Of a stretch of 37,279 bases of DNA, positions 7,096-16,510 are shown piece after piece; position 1 is the first letter of the stretch, and the number at the start of each line of letters is the position of its first letter. The DNA comes from Flavobacteriaceae bacterium. GTDB taxonomy: Bacteria; Bacteroidota; Bacteroidia; Flavobacteriales; Flavobacteriaceae. The notes below the pieces were generated by a model. That model searched no databases, was not told the DNA's origin, and saw only the letters and a program-made list of their open reading frames with translations. The DNA lies in the NCBI GenBank assembly GCA_002691645.1, contig NZIP01000022.1:1-37279 (forward strand), written 5' to 3'. The position numbers and the translations under genes are program-made.

Positions 7096-9457
7096 AGTGG
7101 TTCTCTATATAGCGCTCATGAGTTTAAGTATAGGTGCTTTTGCTCAAAACAAATTTGAATTAAATATCGAGGTCATTGATGCTAAGACGAACACTTTTTT
7201 AGAAAGTGCGGAGGTGATTATTGAACCTTGTCAATGCGGTGGAGTTACTAATGCAAAAGGAATTTTTGAGATCGAATTGGTTGAGGATGATTATAAAATT
7301 ACTGTAGCTTACATTGGTTATCGCACTGAGCAGCGAAATATTAGATTAGATCGAGACCGATTTATTCGAGTAGAGGTTAATGAAGAAACAGAAGAACTTG
7401 AAGAGATTGTGCTAAGTGCAAAATCATTAATGGAATCTATTGAATCTCCACAAATGGGGGCACTTTACATCAATACACTAGTCATGAAAAAACTACCTGC
7501 TGTTGCTGGTGAATACGACATACTCAAGTCTATGACCATGCTTTCAGGAATCACTAATTCGGGCGAGATCAGTAATGGATTATCAGTACGAGGAGGAACC
7601 TTAGATCAAAACTTACTTCTTTTCGAATACGCTCCTGTTTTTAATGCAACGCACCTTTTCGGATTGTTCTCTGTATTTACCCCTGAGGCAGTTTCTTCTG
7701 TTAATTTATACAGAGCAAATATTCCATCGAGATATGGCGGTCGTTCAACTTCGGTATTAGATTTGAGAGTTGCGAACCCTTTTGTTGAAAAACCGCAGAT
7801 AAAAGGTTCTTTAGGAATAGTCTCATCACATTTATCGGTGCAAACGCCTTTAATTGCGAATAAACTATACCTGGGCGCTCATTCAAGAGTAGGCTTTACA
7901 GATTTCTTATTGCCCTTATTTTCAAAGCGTTTGCAAAATAGTAAGGCAAATTTTTATGACGCCACCATTAAACTACAATACTTAGCTGGGGTCAATGACC
8001 AGATATCACTAACGGCTTTTAGAACCAATGATTTTTATCAACTCGATTTGATTTCTAAGATTGATAATATTAATTCTGACATTAATCAATACGATTTCTC
8101 TACGTCAAATTATTCGTTGAATTGGACACATTCATTTTCTGATGATGCGTACCTCAAAACTATAGCCGTAAATAGTCTATATAATCCAAAGACAATATTT
8201 CCAGATAATGCTTCTGACAATGAGGTGGTGTATTCTTCAAGTATTGGATATCATGCGCTTCACAATGAATATAACAAAACTGTTAGTGATCGCTTTAAGT
8301 ATTATATCGGGCAACAATCAATATTATATGATCTCGAACCGGGTACTTTAGCTCCTGGAAGTAGTTTAAGCGTTACGGGAGTGCAATTGGCAAATGAAAA
8401 AGCATTGTTAGTATCACCTTATGCCAATATGGAATTTGCTTTTTCTGATAAACTTAGAACCTCTATAGGCATGCGATTTAATCGCTTTGAGCTTGATGCT
8501 GATGATTTTGAGTCTAATGCAACTGATGAGCTTGAACTCAATACGACCTACTATGGGGCGGAACCTCGTTTGGGAATAAGTTGGAACCTATCAGACGATA
8601 GTTCTATTAAAATGAGTTTTGCGCGACTACATCAATACTTGCAAAATATTTACAACTCTACGACACCTTTACCCACATCGAGATGGAAGTTAAGTGATGC
8701 GATCATCAAGCCTCAATCGAGTAATTCGTATGGTTTAGGATATTATAAGTCTCTACGCGATGGAGAAGTAGATTTTTCTATCGAGGCCTATTACAGAAAC
8801 TCAGCGAATAATTTAACCTATAAACCGGGAACTGATTTCTTTTTAGAACCTAGAATTCAAAATGAAATTATTCAGGCTGATGGAAAGGCCTATGGGGTAG
8901 AGTTGAACTTGGCTAAAACCCAAGGAAAGGTAAATGGTTGGGTTAACTACACTTATTCTAGAAGTTTTTTAAAGTCTTTTGCTGAAAAATTAGGCGATAG
9001 AGTAAACAACAATAAATGGTACGCCTCAGATTTTGATAGACCTCATATTTTAAATGCAACCTTAAATCTCGAAGGAGATATTTACAACACGTGGAGTTTT
9101 AATGCAACCTATCAGTCAGGTCGTCCTTATACAGTGGCTAATTCAATTGTAGACATTCAAGATTTAACGGTTCCTATTTTTATTGAACGCAATAACTCAA
9201 GATTACGTCCTTATTACAGGTTTGACTTTTCTTGGAAAGTCAAATATGGCAAAAAGGTAAATCGAAGATGGGTAGGAGATTGGACCTTTACTATTTACAA
9301 TATTACAGGCCGAAAAAATCCATTTAATCTCTATTACGAGCAAAGACAGGCTAATCTGAATACTGAGGTTTTTCTTGACAGCCCTCTTGGGTCTTATGAA
9401 TTGGCTGTTTTAAACTCTCCAATATTGGCCCTAACCTATAACTTCGTGTTTGATTAA
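7088..9457 (+). CDS. TonB-dependent receptor with carboxypeptidase-like regulatory domain
   Basis: Outer-membrane active transporter of 789 aa, taken from the ATG at 7088 (an in-frame TTG lies at 7082). Order: a signal peptide ending near GAFAQ; a carboxypeptidase-like beta-sandwich domain at about 22-105 (NVIDAKTNTFLESAEVIIEP, VAYIGYRTEQRNI); a plug domain with the ISNGLSVRGGTLDQNLLLFE motif near 165-180; then a long 22-strand-type barrel ending in LALTYNFVFD. It overlaps the DUF4249 gene by 8 bp and forms an uptake pair with it. No SusD-like gene is present, so this is not a classic polysaccharide locus. The substrate is unknown. Confidence 0.93.
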   Translation: MNKVVLYIALMSLSIGAFAQNKFELNIEVIDAKTNTFLESAEVIIEPCQCGGVTNAKGIFEIELVEDDYKITVAYIGYRTEQRNIRLDRDRFIRVEVNEETEELEEIVLSAKSLMESIESPQMGALYINTLVMKKLPAVAGEYDILKSMTMLSGITNSGEISNGLSVRGGTLDQNLLLFEYAPVFNATHLFGLFSVFTPEAVSSVNLYRANIPSRYGGRSTSVLDLRVANPFVEKPQIKGSLGIVSSHLSVQTPLIANKLYLGAHSRVGFTDFLLPLFSKRLQNSKANFYDATIKLQYLAGVNDQISLTAFRTNDFYQLDLISKIDNINSDINQYDFSTSNYSLNWTHSFSDDAYLKTIAVNSLYNPKTIFPDNASDNEVVYSSSIGYHALHNEYNKTVSDRFKYYIGQQSILYDLEPGTLAPGSSLSVTGVQLANEKALLVSPYANMEFAFSDKLRTSIGMRFNRFELDADDFESNATDELELNTTYYGAEPRLGISWNLSDDSSIKMSFARLHQYLQNIYNSTTPLPTSRWKLSDAIIKPQSSNSYGLGYYKSLRDGEVDFSIEAYYRNSANNLTYKPGTDFFLEPRIQNEIIQADGKAYGVELNLAKTQGKVNGWVNYTYSRSFLKSFAEKLGDRVNNNKWYASDFDRPHILNATLNLEGDIYNTWSFNATYQSGRPYTVANSIVDIQDLTVPIFIERNNSRLRPYYRFDFSWKVKYGKKVNRRWVGDWTFTIYNITGRKNPFNLYYEQRQANLNTEVFLDSPLGSYELAVLNSPILALTYNFVFD

Positions 9458-9879
9458 AACGTAAAGCTTTTACGGTATAATAATCTCATAATCAGATATA
9501 TTAACAAGCCGAAAGGGCCCGAAAAGAAACAAAATAATAGACAAGGGATTAAAAATAGATGAGGTATTTCATTTTTTTCTCCATCTCTCGCAATATACAT
9601 TCCTGCGACAAGATCAAAACACAGATAATGAATCCAACCAGTTAGTACTAAATTTTGATCAGCGAACATTGCTGTAAGTCCTTCTAAAGTTTGAAACCCA
9701 TTGATGTCAAAATTTGAAATTCCAGAAAAAAGTAAAAATGTATAAAGTACAGCAAATCCAGAAATAACGATTCTAAAAACCCATTGCTGAATGTTTTTGT
9801 TGTATGTTCCTATAAAGAGAAAAATCCATGCAAAAAAGGCAATGCTGTTGACAAGCGTATAAAGAGAAGATGCGTCCAT
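9454..9879 (-). CDS. ABA4-like (DUF4281) integral membrane protein
   Basis: The 141-aa protein has about four transmembrane helices. The central motif GWIHYLCFDLVAGMYIARDG and the end GPFGLLIYLIMRLLYRKSF resemble the ABA4-like family, named after the plant protein needed for neoxanthin formation. The bacterial role is unsettled; a carotenoid-related function is possible but no carotenoid genes are nearby. Its stop overlaps the receptor stop by 4 bp on opposite strands. It is divergent from the permease at 9928, with a 48-bp gap. Confidence 0.8.
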   Translation of the reverse strand: MDASSLYTLVNSIAFFAWIFLFIGTYNKNIQQWVFRIVISGFAVLYTFLLFSGISNFDINGFQTLEGLTAMFADQNLVLTGWIHYLCFDLVAGMYIARDGEKNEIPHLFLIPCLLFCFFSGPFGLLIYLIMRLLYRKSFTF

Positions 9880-9915
9880 AGAACTTATTTTACTTTAAAT
9901 ATACTTGTAATCTAC

Positions 9916-9923
9916 TATTTTTG
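9916..9923 (+). promoter_or_regulatory. Candidate -7 promoter box (TATTTTTG) at the permease start
   Basis: TATTTTTG matches TAnnTTTG. It ends 4 bp before the ATG at 9928, which would give a nearly leaderless transcript. No clear -33 TTTG is found at the right distance, so support is partial. Confidence 0.4.
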
Positions 9924-9927
9924 ATGT

Positions 9928-10683
9928 ATGGCTGAGATTTATCAGTATCCCTTATTAATTTTAGTTGGCTTTACAGTTGGTTTTATAAATACACTCGCTG
10001 GAGGCGGTTCTGTCATTTCTTTGTCTTTCCTAATATTTATGGGTTTGCCTTCTTCTGTGGCTAACGGTACCAATCGTATCGCAATTGTTATTTCAAATAC
10101 AATGGCAGTTGCAGGTTTTCGAAGTAAAAATGTAAGTACAACACCTTTTAGTATATATCTTGGTTTGTCTGCGATTACAGGAGCTTTAATAGGTGCTCAA
10201 ATTGCGGTAGACATGAATAACGCTATTTTTAACAGGGTTTTGGCCATTGTTATGATCGTTGTTCTTTTATTGATTGTATTCAAGCCTAAGCTCAATACTG
10301 ATGAAATGATAGAAGAACTCTACGGTAAAAGGCTAAGAGTTTCAATTCCCGTTTTCTTTGTATTAGGAATATATGGAGGGTTTATAAATGCCGGAATTGG
10401 ATTTTTAATTATTCTTTTTCTTCATTACTACCATAAAATGACCCTTGTTCGCGTAAATGCCTCCAAAGTGATGATTGTATTGATTTATTCATCAGCCTCA
10501 CTCTTGGTTTTTATCTTTAATGATAAGGTAAATTGGGCCGTGGGACTAATTATGGCCTTAGGAAATGCCTTGGGCGCTTGGGTTTCTTCTCGAGTTTCGG
10601 TAAAAAAAGGGGATGGATTCATCAAAACCTTTTTAGTCTTGATGATTCTGATTATGGCAATTCGATTGTGGTTTTTTTCTTAA
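9928..10683 (+). CDS. TauE/SafE-type (TSUP, DUF81) membrane permease
   Basis: The 251-aa protein has about eight transmembrane segments in two related halves. The first half carries GFINTLAGGGSVISLSFLIFM and NGTNRIAIVISN, the second GFINAGIGFLIILFLHYYH and VNASKVMIVLIYSS, both characteristic of the TauE/SafE family that exports sulfite or organosulfur anions. The actual substrate cannot be read from sequence. The start at 9928 is preferred; another ATG at 9924 is in a different frame. It converges with ribBA, leaving only 2 bp between stops and no terminator between them. Confidence 0.88.
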   Translation: MAEIYQYPLLILVGFTVGFINTLAGGGSVISLSFLIFMGLPSSVANGTNRIAIVISNTMAVAGFRSKNVSTTPFSIYLGLSAITGALIGAQIAVDMNNAIFNRVLAIVMIVVLLLIVFKPKLNTDEMIEELYGKRLRVSIPVFFVLGIYGGFINAGIGFLIILFLHYYHKMTLVRVNASKVMIVLIYSSASLLVFIFNDKVNWAVGLIMALGNALGAWVSSRVSVKKGDGFIKTFLVLMILIMAIRLWFFS

Positions 10684-10685
10684 GG

Positions 10686-11822
10686 TTAAAAAGAAGTGTA
10701 TTGTTCAATACGCAAGCCATAACCATTGAGACCAACACGGTTAATACCTTCGGAATTCGTCAATAAATTTAAGCTCTTAATATTCAGTTCGTGCAACATT
10801 TGTGCTCCAATTCCAAAATCTTTGTGGTCCATTTTTACTTTTCTAGACTTGGACTCTGGACTATTACCTGAGTTGCTTTTGAGATTTAGTAACTGCTGTA
10901 AAAAATGAGATTCGTTTTTTTCTTGATGAATAAATAGAATGGCACCTTTTTCAGATAATTCAAGTTTTTTGAGGGCCTTAATGAGATATTCATCTTCTCG
11001 CTCTAAAAGGGTGTTAAGAATATTTTGATTGGAACGATAGGGGTGAACTCTAGTCAATATGGTTTCTTCTGAAGACCATTGGCCTTTGCTTAGGGCAAAG
11101 TGAATTTGAGTGGTATTGGTTTGCTCGTAAATATGCAAACTAAATTTTCCGAAAGGGGTTTCAATCGGGTAGCTATCTATTTTTTTGATAAGCCTATCGT
11201 GTTGCATCCTATGGGCAACTAAATCTTCAATGCTTATGAGTTTTAAATCTAATTTATCTGCAATTTCGCGCAGTTCCGGGAGTCTAGCCATGCTACCATC
11301 GTCATTCATAATTTCTACGATTACTCCAGCAGGAGACAAACCTGCTAATCGAGCTAAGTCAATGGCGGCTTCTGTATGCCCTGTTCGTCTTAAAACCCCA
11401 CCATCCTTCGCAATCAAAGGAAAGATGTGTCCAGGTTTAGTCAAATCTTGAGGATTCGTTTTCGGATTGACTAAAGCTTTAATCGTTTTTGCTCTATCTT
11501 CTGCAGATATTCCAGTGGTTACTCCATCTCCCAATAGATCGACTGATACCGTGAAAGCTGTTTTGAAAGGATCAGAGTTGTTGGATACCATCATCGGTAG
11601 CTCTAATTCCTCACATCTACTTGCAGTTAATGGAGCACAAATAAGCCCTCGACCTTCTTTGGCCAAGAAGTTTACGATTTCGGGAGTGATTTTTTCAGCA
11701 GCCACCACAAAGTCTCCCTCATTTTCTCTATTCTCATCATCTACTACAATGACAGGCTTTCCACACCTAATATCCTCAATAGCTAATGAAATTTGGTCTA
11801 ATTCTATTCGTTTAGTCTTCAA
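10686..11822 (-). CDS. ribBA: 3,4-dihydroxy-2-butanone-4-phosphate synthase with degenerate GTP cyclohydrolase II-like domain
   Basis: Riboflavin pathway protein of 378 aa. The N-terminal RibB domain (about 1-205) is well preserved: DDENRENEGDF near residue 25 holds the acidic metal ligands, and GVLRRTGHTEAAIDLARLAG with the DGSMAR stretch is intact, so ribulose 5-phosphate conversion should work. The C-terminal GTP cyclohydrolase II-like domain keeps the overall frame (FGIGAQMLHELNI, GYGLRI) but lacks the three zinc cysteines of the usual CLTGD...LRCDCG segment; at that place it reads RVHPYRSNQNILNTLLERE. It is therefore probably inactive as a cyclohydrolase, and a separate RibA would be needed. 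Last gene of the seven-gene minus-strand run; it overlaps lptF/G by 11 bp. Confidence 0.9.
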   Translation of the reverse strand: MKTKRIELDQISLAIEDIRCGKPVIVVDDENRENEGDFVVAAEKITPEIVNFLAKEGRGLICAPLTASRCEELELPMMVSNNSDPFKTAFTVSVDLLGDGVTTGISAEDRAKTIKALVNPKTNPQDLTKPGHIFPLIAKDGGVLRRTGHTEAAIDLARLAGLSPAGVIVEIMNDDGSMARLPELREIADKLDLKLISIEDLVAHRMQHDRLIKKIDSYPIETPFGKFSLHIYEQTNTTQIHFALSKGQWSSEETILTRVHPYRSNQNILNTLLEREDEYLIKALKKLELSEKGAILFIHQEKNESHFLQQLLNLKSNSGNSPESKSRKVKMDHKDFGIGAQMLHELNIKSLNLLTNSEGINRVGLNGYGLRIEQYTSF

Positions 11823-13392
11823 TTTCTTTTTTCAATTTGAATTTAAAGGCATCTTTAAAATTGATTAAAGATTCCCCAAAGTTAACTAATCCTCTATCGG
11901 CGGTTGCTCTTGAGGTCAAAAATATACTTAGTGGAAAGGTCACTAGTGTCGACAACCAGGCGCCAAGTATAGGGCTTATATTTCCTTGTTTTGCATAATT
12001 TTCGGCAAAAACACCCAAAAAGTGGTACGTTATAAACAAAAGGACTCCCAATACCACAGGTAAACCCAATCCTCCTTTACGAACAATTGCACCTAGGGGA
12101 GCCGCTATAAAAAAGAGAATGATACATGAAAGGGAAAGTGCAAACTTTTTATGAAATGAAATGATATGTCTATTGTAAAATTCAAACCTGCGTTTTATTT
12201 CATAGGTCTTTTGCGCAACGCTATTTTTTATTCCTAATAAATCGTTTTTTGCCGCTAAGACCACCTGAGTTCTTTGCCATGATGGAATTATTTTTAACAC
12301 TTCATCTTCGGGATTGTTTTTGGCAAACAAGACTGAATCTTGCTGTATCATGCTTATGCGCTCAGAGATAAGCTTTCCTTGTGGAGTTGTTCTCGATTTG
12401 ATTCTGGGGTTTGTTTTTTCAACTATAGCCTTTAGGGAATCGGGTTTATCTTTAATGCTTTGTATTAATTCTTCTTTTAAAATTACCGGAAAAGCCCCTA
12501 GGCGATTTATGATGTTGTTTGAAAATGCATCAACCTGTTCTAAATTAACACTCTTCAAAGAATCAATATCCTTGATCAATCGACTAATGTTTTTCATTTT
12601 ATCAGTTGTGATATTGTTTTCACGTTCCAAATCCATGTCATTAAGGGAGGAGAGGTCAATATTCTTGATGTAGGTTTTGAAATTGGCAGATGCGAAGGGT
12701 TGTTTTTCTTTTTCTTTCCCCTTTTTAGGTATAATTTCTTCGTAGTAATCTCCATTGTACAATACAAGTTGAAGAATATCAGAATCTTCGGCACTTATAA
12801 ATTCTCCCTGTTCAGCTCTTATAACTGTCGTATTAATATCAGACTCTGATTTTTGGTGTATGATGACATCTCTTAGGTAGCGATCGTTTTCTCCATACTT
12901 TTCTTCAACCTTTATATTCATAGCAGACCCTTCTATATCAGTGAATACTCCCTCATTTATAGCTGCTGAGGGCTTTACTCTGGCTATATTTCTTCTGAGA
13001 TTGTATATTTTTTGCTCTGCGACGGGAATTACATTGTTGGCTAAAAAAAAGGTCATTACACCAATAAATGAAACAAAATATATATTACTTCGCATTGCCT
13101 TTTGCAGGGATATTCCCGAAGCCTTCATTGCAGCAAACTCATTGTGTTCGGCTAAGTTTCCATAAGTTACAATGCCCGATAACAATATTGTAAAGGGGAG
13201 AACCTTGTCCATCATCGTTGGGGCGTAGTAGAAGAGGAACTTTCCAATGATTTGAAAATCAAGATCCTTGCCAGCTAGTTCATCAATGAATAACCAAATA
13301 GACTGGAAAATGAAAATCAGCATTAAGATTAAGAACGAACTGCTGAAATTAAATAGAAATCTACGGAGTATGTAGCTGTCAACTATTTTCAC
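11812..13392 (-). CDS. LptF/LptG-family lipopolysaccharide export permease (YjgP/YjgQ)
   Basis: Inner-membrane permease that, with LptB, extracts lipopolysaccharide and feeds it to the Lpt bridge. The 526-aa protein has about three N-terminal transmembrane helices (ILRRFLFNFSSSFLILMLIF at the start, then YAPTMMDKVLPFTILLSGIV), a long periplasmic domain of roughly 290 residues, and three more helices near the C-terminus (GAIVRKGGLGLPVVLGVLLF). It is longer than the E. coli proteins (about 360 aa), mainly in the periplasmic part, as is common in this phylum. Whether it acts as LptF or LptG cannot be decided. It overlaps lolA by 4 bp and ribBA by 11 bp. Confidence 0.88.
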   Translation of the reverse strand: MKIVDSYILRRFLFNFSSSFLILMLIFIFQSIWLFIDELAGKDLDFQIIGKFLFYYAPTMMDKVLPFTILLSGIVTYGNLAEHNEFAAMKASGISLQKAMRSNIYFVSFIGVMTFFLANNVIPVAEQKIYNLRRNIARVKPSAAINEGVFTDIEGSAMNIKVEEKYGENDRYLRDVIIHQKSESDINTTVIRAEQGEFISAEDSDILQLVLYNGDYYEEIIPKKGKEKEKQPFASANFKTYIKNIDLSSLNDMDLERENNITTDKMKNISRLIKDIDSLKSVNLEQVDAFSNNIINRLGAFPVILKEELIQSIKDKPDSLKAIVEKTNPRIKSRTTPQGKLISERISMIQQDSVLFAKNNPEDEVLKIIPSWQRTQVVLAAKNDLLGIKNSVAQKTYEIKRRFEFYNRHIISFHKKFALSLSCIILFFIAAPLGAIVRKGGLGLPVVLGVLLFITYHFLGVFAENYAKQGNISPILGAWLSTLVTFPLSIFLTSRATADRGLVNFGESLINFKDAFKFKLKKEIED

Positions 13393-14033
13393 GAATTATC
13401 TATGATATAAAACCCTTGAGCTTCATATTGCTCACCATTAAAATTAAATGTATTTGATGGGAGTACCATGTCATTCTCAAAGGAGTTAACACGTATGGTT
13501 ATGGAGCTTCCTTCAGTTGTTTTTTGAACAATTTCAAAAATTTGGTTGGATCCAAGATCAATACCTAATAAAACTTCAGTCGCTTCTGTGATTTGGTTTG
13601 GAATGAGCTTAATGTATTGGATTTTCTTTTTTCCAATTGTCTTTAAACTGTCCCAAATATAGTTGTATCCACTTTTGTAGAAAGTCAACATTTTAGATGG
13701 TGTAATTTCTGTATTTTGGGCTACAAAGGGTTCTATAATAACTTCTTCATTTTCAGGAATAATGGTGTAAACCTTTTGACCGTCATTAATTTGTGTGGTT
13801 TCAAACAAATTCAATTTGTATTTGTCTCCTTCAATCACAACAGTTCCACTGGTTTGTTGATGAACGTCAGCTTCATTATTATCCAATTGATAAGTGAATT
13901 CCACCTTAGAATTGCTGTGTTGAGCCATTTGATCCGAAACTTTATCGAGTAAAACTTGTGACTTAGACTGAGCTACAACAGTACTGCTAAACAATCCAAT
14001 AATTAAAAGGTTTAGAATTACTTTACTTTTCAT
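13389..14033 (-). CDS. lolA: LolA-like outer-membrane lipoprotein carrier protein
   Basis: Periplasmic carrier that moves lipoproteins from the inner to the outer membrane. The 214-aa protein has a signal peptide (KVILNLLIIGLFSSTVVAQ, cleavage near VAQ-SK) and the LolA-type half-barrel pattern: an N-terminal helix (QVLLDKVSDQMAQHSNSKVEFTYQL, shown here in two parts by role), then SGTVVIEGDKYKLNLFETTQINDGQKVYTIIPE. The Gly-x-Tyr-x-Leu strand and the DGQKVYTI strand are typical. It starts right after the ftsK stop and overlaps lptF/G by 4 bp. The neighbourhood of two outer-membrane transport genes supports the call. Confidence 0.85.
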   Translation of the reverse strand: MKSKVILNLLIIGLFSSTVVAQSKSQVLLDKVSDQMAQHSNSKVEFTYQLDNNEADVHQQTSGTVVIEGDKYKLNLFETTQINDGQKVYTIIPENEEVIIEPFVAQNTEITPSKMLTFYKSGYNYIWDSLKTIGKKKIQYIKLIPNQITEATEVLLGIDLGSNQIFEIVQKTTEGSSITIRVNSFENDMVLPSNTFNFNGEQYEAQGFYIIDNS

Positions 14034-16505
14034 TTACGCTTGTTTTTCGTTATTAAAAAAATCTTCTAAGGCAATCAGATCAGGAATTAGGACTTGCCTA
14101 GCCTTACTTCCTTCAAAAGGACCCACAATTCCAGCAGCCTCTAACTGGTCTATAATTCTGCCGGCTCGATTGTATCCAATTTTGAGTTTTCTTTGAATCA
14201 AAGATGCTGAACCCTGCTGTGCAGTAACAACTACTTCTGCAGCTTGCCTAAATAGCTTATCTCTTTCTTCAATATTATCATCTAGAATTGTGCCAGTATT
14301 GTCATCAACGTATTCTGGTAGCTTGTGTGCGTCTGGATAAGCTCTTTGATTTCCAATAAAAGAGGTGATTTCATCTACTTCTGGGGTATCGACAAATGCA
14401 CACTGAATTCTTATGTTTTCACTGCCTTGGGTAAAGAGCATGTCACCTCGACCTATGAGTTGATCAGCACCTGGAGCATCTAATATGGTTCTTGAATCGA
14501 TCTTAGATGTGACTCTAAAGGCTATTCGTGCTGGGAAGTTTGCTTTGATTAGACCAGTAATTACGTTTACTGACGGTCGTTGTGTTGCAATGATAAGATG
14601 AATACCTATCGCCCTAGCTAACTGTGCTAATCGAGCAATCGGTGTTTCTACTTCTTTTCCAGCAGTCATAATTAGATCTGCAAACTCGTCTATAACCAGT
14701 ATGATGTAAGGTAAGTAACGGTGACCTTCATTTGGATTTAATTTTCGACTTACAAACTTCTCGTTGTACTCTTTAATATTTCTCACCATGGCATCTTTGA
14801 GCAGTTCGTAACGCTCATCCATTTCGATACAGAGTGAGTTGAGTGTATGTATAACCTTTGTAGTATCAGTTATAATAGCCTCCTCACTGTCAGGTAGTTT
14901 AGCTAAATAATGTCTCTCAATTTTATTGTAAAGGGTAAGTTCCACCTTTTTGGGATCGACGAGAACAAATTTGATTTCTGCAGGATGCTTTTTATATAAT
15001 AATGAGGTAATGACAGCATTTAAACCAACAGATTTACCTTGACCTGTAGCTCCAGCCATTAGCATATGAGGCATTTTGGCTAAGTCAACAACCATAGTTT
15101 CATTGCTAATGGTTTTACCAAATGCAATTGGAAGCTCAGCTTTGGTGGTTTGAAATTTTTTAGAGGCAATGACAGATTTCATTGAAACTATAGAAGGGTG
15201 CTCATTGGGAACCTCGATACCAATAGTTCCTTTTCCTGGTATTGGTGCAATAATTCTTATACCCAATGCAGAAAGCGATAAGGCAATATCATCTTCGAGA
15301 TTTTTGATTTTGGAAATACGCACTCCTGCTTCTGGTACGATTTCGTAAAGAGTTACAGTAGGACCAATGGTAGCAGTAATATTAGAAATGCCAATCTTGT
15401 AGTTCCTAAGTGTTTCAACGATTTTGTCTTTATTCTCATTGAGCTTTTGTTTATCAATGGTGACTTGGGTTTGATTTGCTGAGTAGTCTTTGAGCAAATC
15501 AAGATGTGGCATTTGAAAATTTTTAAGCTCTAGAGTAGGGTTAAAAGTGCCATGCTCCTGAACGAGTTCTTTCGCCTTTAGATCTATACTTTCCTCGATA
15601 GTTGGAGGTTTAAAATCCAATTCTAGTTCGGGATTGTTTTTATCTTCTGTCGTTTGTTCTTTTTCTGCGGGTTTTTCTTCTGTTGCCTCTTTATTTTCTT
15701 GTAAGGAAGCAAAAAGAGGGTGCACTTCCCTGCCATCATTCGAGGCATTTATGTCGAATGTAATTTGTGGTATTTCTTCAGTTATCTCCTCTGTTTCAGG
15801 ATTGAATTCTTCGTGATTTTCGGTTATTTCTTCTGTTTCATTTTGAATAGAATCAATTGTGGATTTTGAAGGTTTGAATTTTGGTAAAGCTGCTACAGCT
15901 CTGTGTATTGCGGCTCCTATTTTTTCAAAAAATGAAGAACTTTGAGTAATTTTTTCTAAGGTATTTTGTGGATTAAAATCAAACAGCAATACAGCCATTA
16001 TAAATGCGCCGAGCATCAAAGTGAAAAAGACCCCAATTTTTCCGATGTATTCTTCTAGAAATAGATTCCATTCGATTCCCACGGCACCTGATAATATAGG
16101 ATTTTGGCTAAAGGCAAATCCAAAAAATATCGAAAGCCAAATACAAAATACGCTTCCCCAAAACCATTTTTGGAATAAACGTTCTTTTGATCGTTCTAAA
16201 ATGTATACTCCTCCAGTAATGAATAATAGATAATTGAAGATGAAAGAGGCCGCTCCAAAACCTTTATGAATGAAAAAGTGACTAATTTGGGCGCCAATTT
16301 TTTTCATCCAATTTTCAGAACTAATACCACGGTTATTGAAGGAGTCAATCGCACTTTGGTCAATTTTCCAGGTTTGAAAGTAAGAGACAAAAGAAATAAA
16401 TAGACTTATACTTATAACAATTAGAAAAGCACCAAAAAGCCTATGTCTTTTTGCTTTTTGCTCTATTTTTTTCTTTTTCGATACTTTTTTAGATCCTGAG
16501 GCCAT
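14034..16505 (-). CDS. ftsK: DNA translocase FtsK/SpoIIIE
   Basis: Septal DNA pump that clears chromosome dimers and coordinates segregation with division. The 823-aa protein has four transmembrane segments in the first 190 residues, an acidic linker rich in Glu and Thr (about 210-320), and the motor domain: Walker A GATGQGKS near residue 485 and Walker B ILVIDEFADLI near residue 600. IATQRPSVNVITGLIKANFP is the family motif. The C-terminal gamma winged helix (about 755-820; QGSASLIQRKLKIGYNRAGR) should read polar DNA motifs and contact the recombinase. It follows the diacylglycerol kinase gene by 5 bp. Confidence 0.97.
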   Translation of the reverse strand: MASGSKKVSKKKKIEQKAKRHRLFGAFLIVISISLFISFVSYFQTWKIDQSAIDSFNNRGISSENWMKKIGAQISHFFIHKGFGAASFIFNYLLFITGGVYILERSKERLFQKWFWGSVFCIWLSIFFGFAFSQNPILSGAVGIEWNLFLEEYIGKIGVFFTLMLGAFIMAVLLFDFNPQNTLEKITQSSSFFEKIGAAIHRAVAALPKFKPSKSTIDSIQNETEEITENHEEFNPETEEITEEIPQITFDINASNDGREVHPLFASLQENKEATEEKPAEKEQTTEDKNNPELELDFKPPTIEESIDLKAKELVQEHGTFNPTLELKNFQMPHLDLLKDYSANQTQVTIDKQKLNENKDKIVETLRNYKIGISNITATIGPTVTLYEIVPEAGVRISKIKNLEDDIALSLSALGIRIIAPIPGKGTIGIEVPNEHPSIVSMKSVIASKKFQTTKAELPIAFGKTISNETMVVDLAKMPHMLMAGATGQGKSVGLNAVITSLLYKKHPAEIKFVLVDPKKVELTLYNKIERHYLAKLPDSEEAIITDTTKVIHTLNSLCIEMDERYELLKDAMVRNIKEYNEKFVSRKLNPNEGHRYLPYIILVIDEFADLIMTAGKEVETPIARLAQLARAIGIHLIIATQRPSVNVITGLIKANFPARIAFRVTSKIDSRTILDAPGADQLIGRGDMLFTQGSENIRIQCAFVDTPEVDEITSFIGNQRAYPDAHKLPEYVDDNTGTILDDNIEERDKLFRQAAEVVVTAQQGSASLIQRKLKIGYNRAGRIIDQLEAAGIVGPFEGSKARQVLIPDLIALEDFFNNEKQA

Positions 16506-16510
16506 ACCAA

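Noticed and set aside
11467-11868. Plus-strand open frame of 133 codons antisense to ribBA
   Set aside because: It overlaps the well-conserved RibB domain; the Ser/Thr-rich translation is typical of an antisense shadow.
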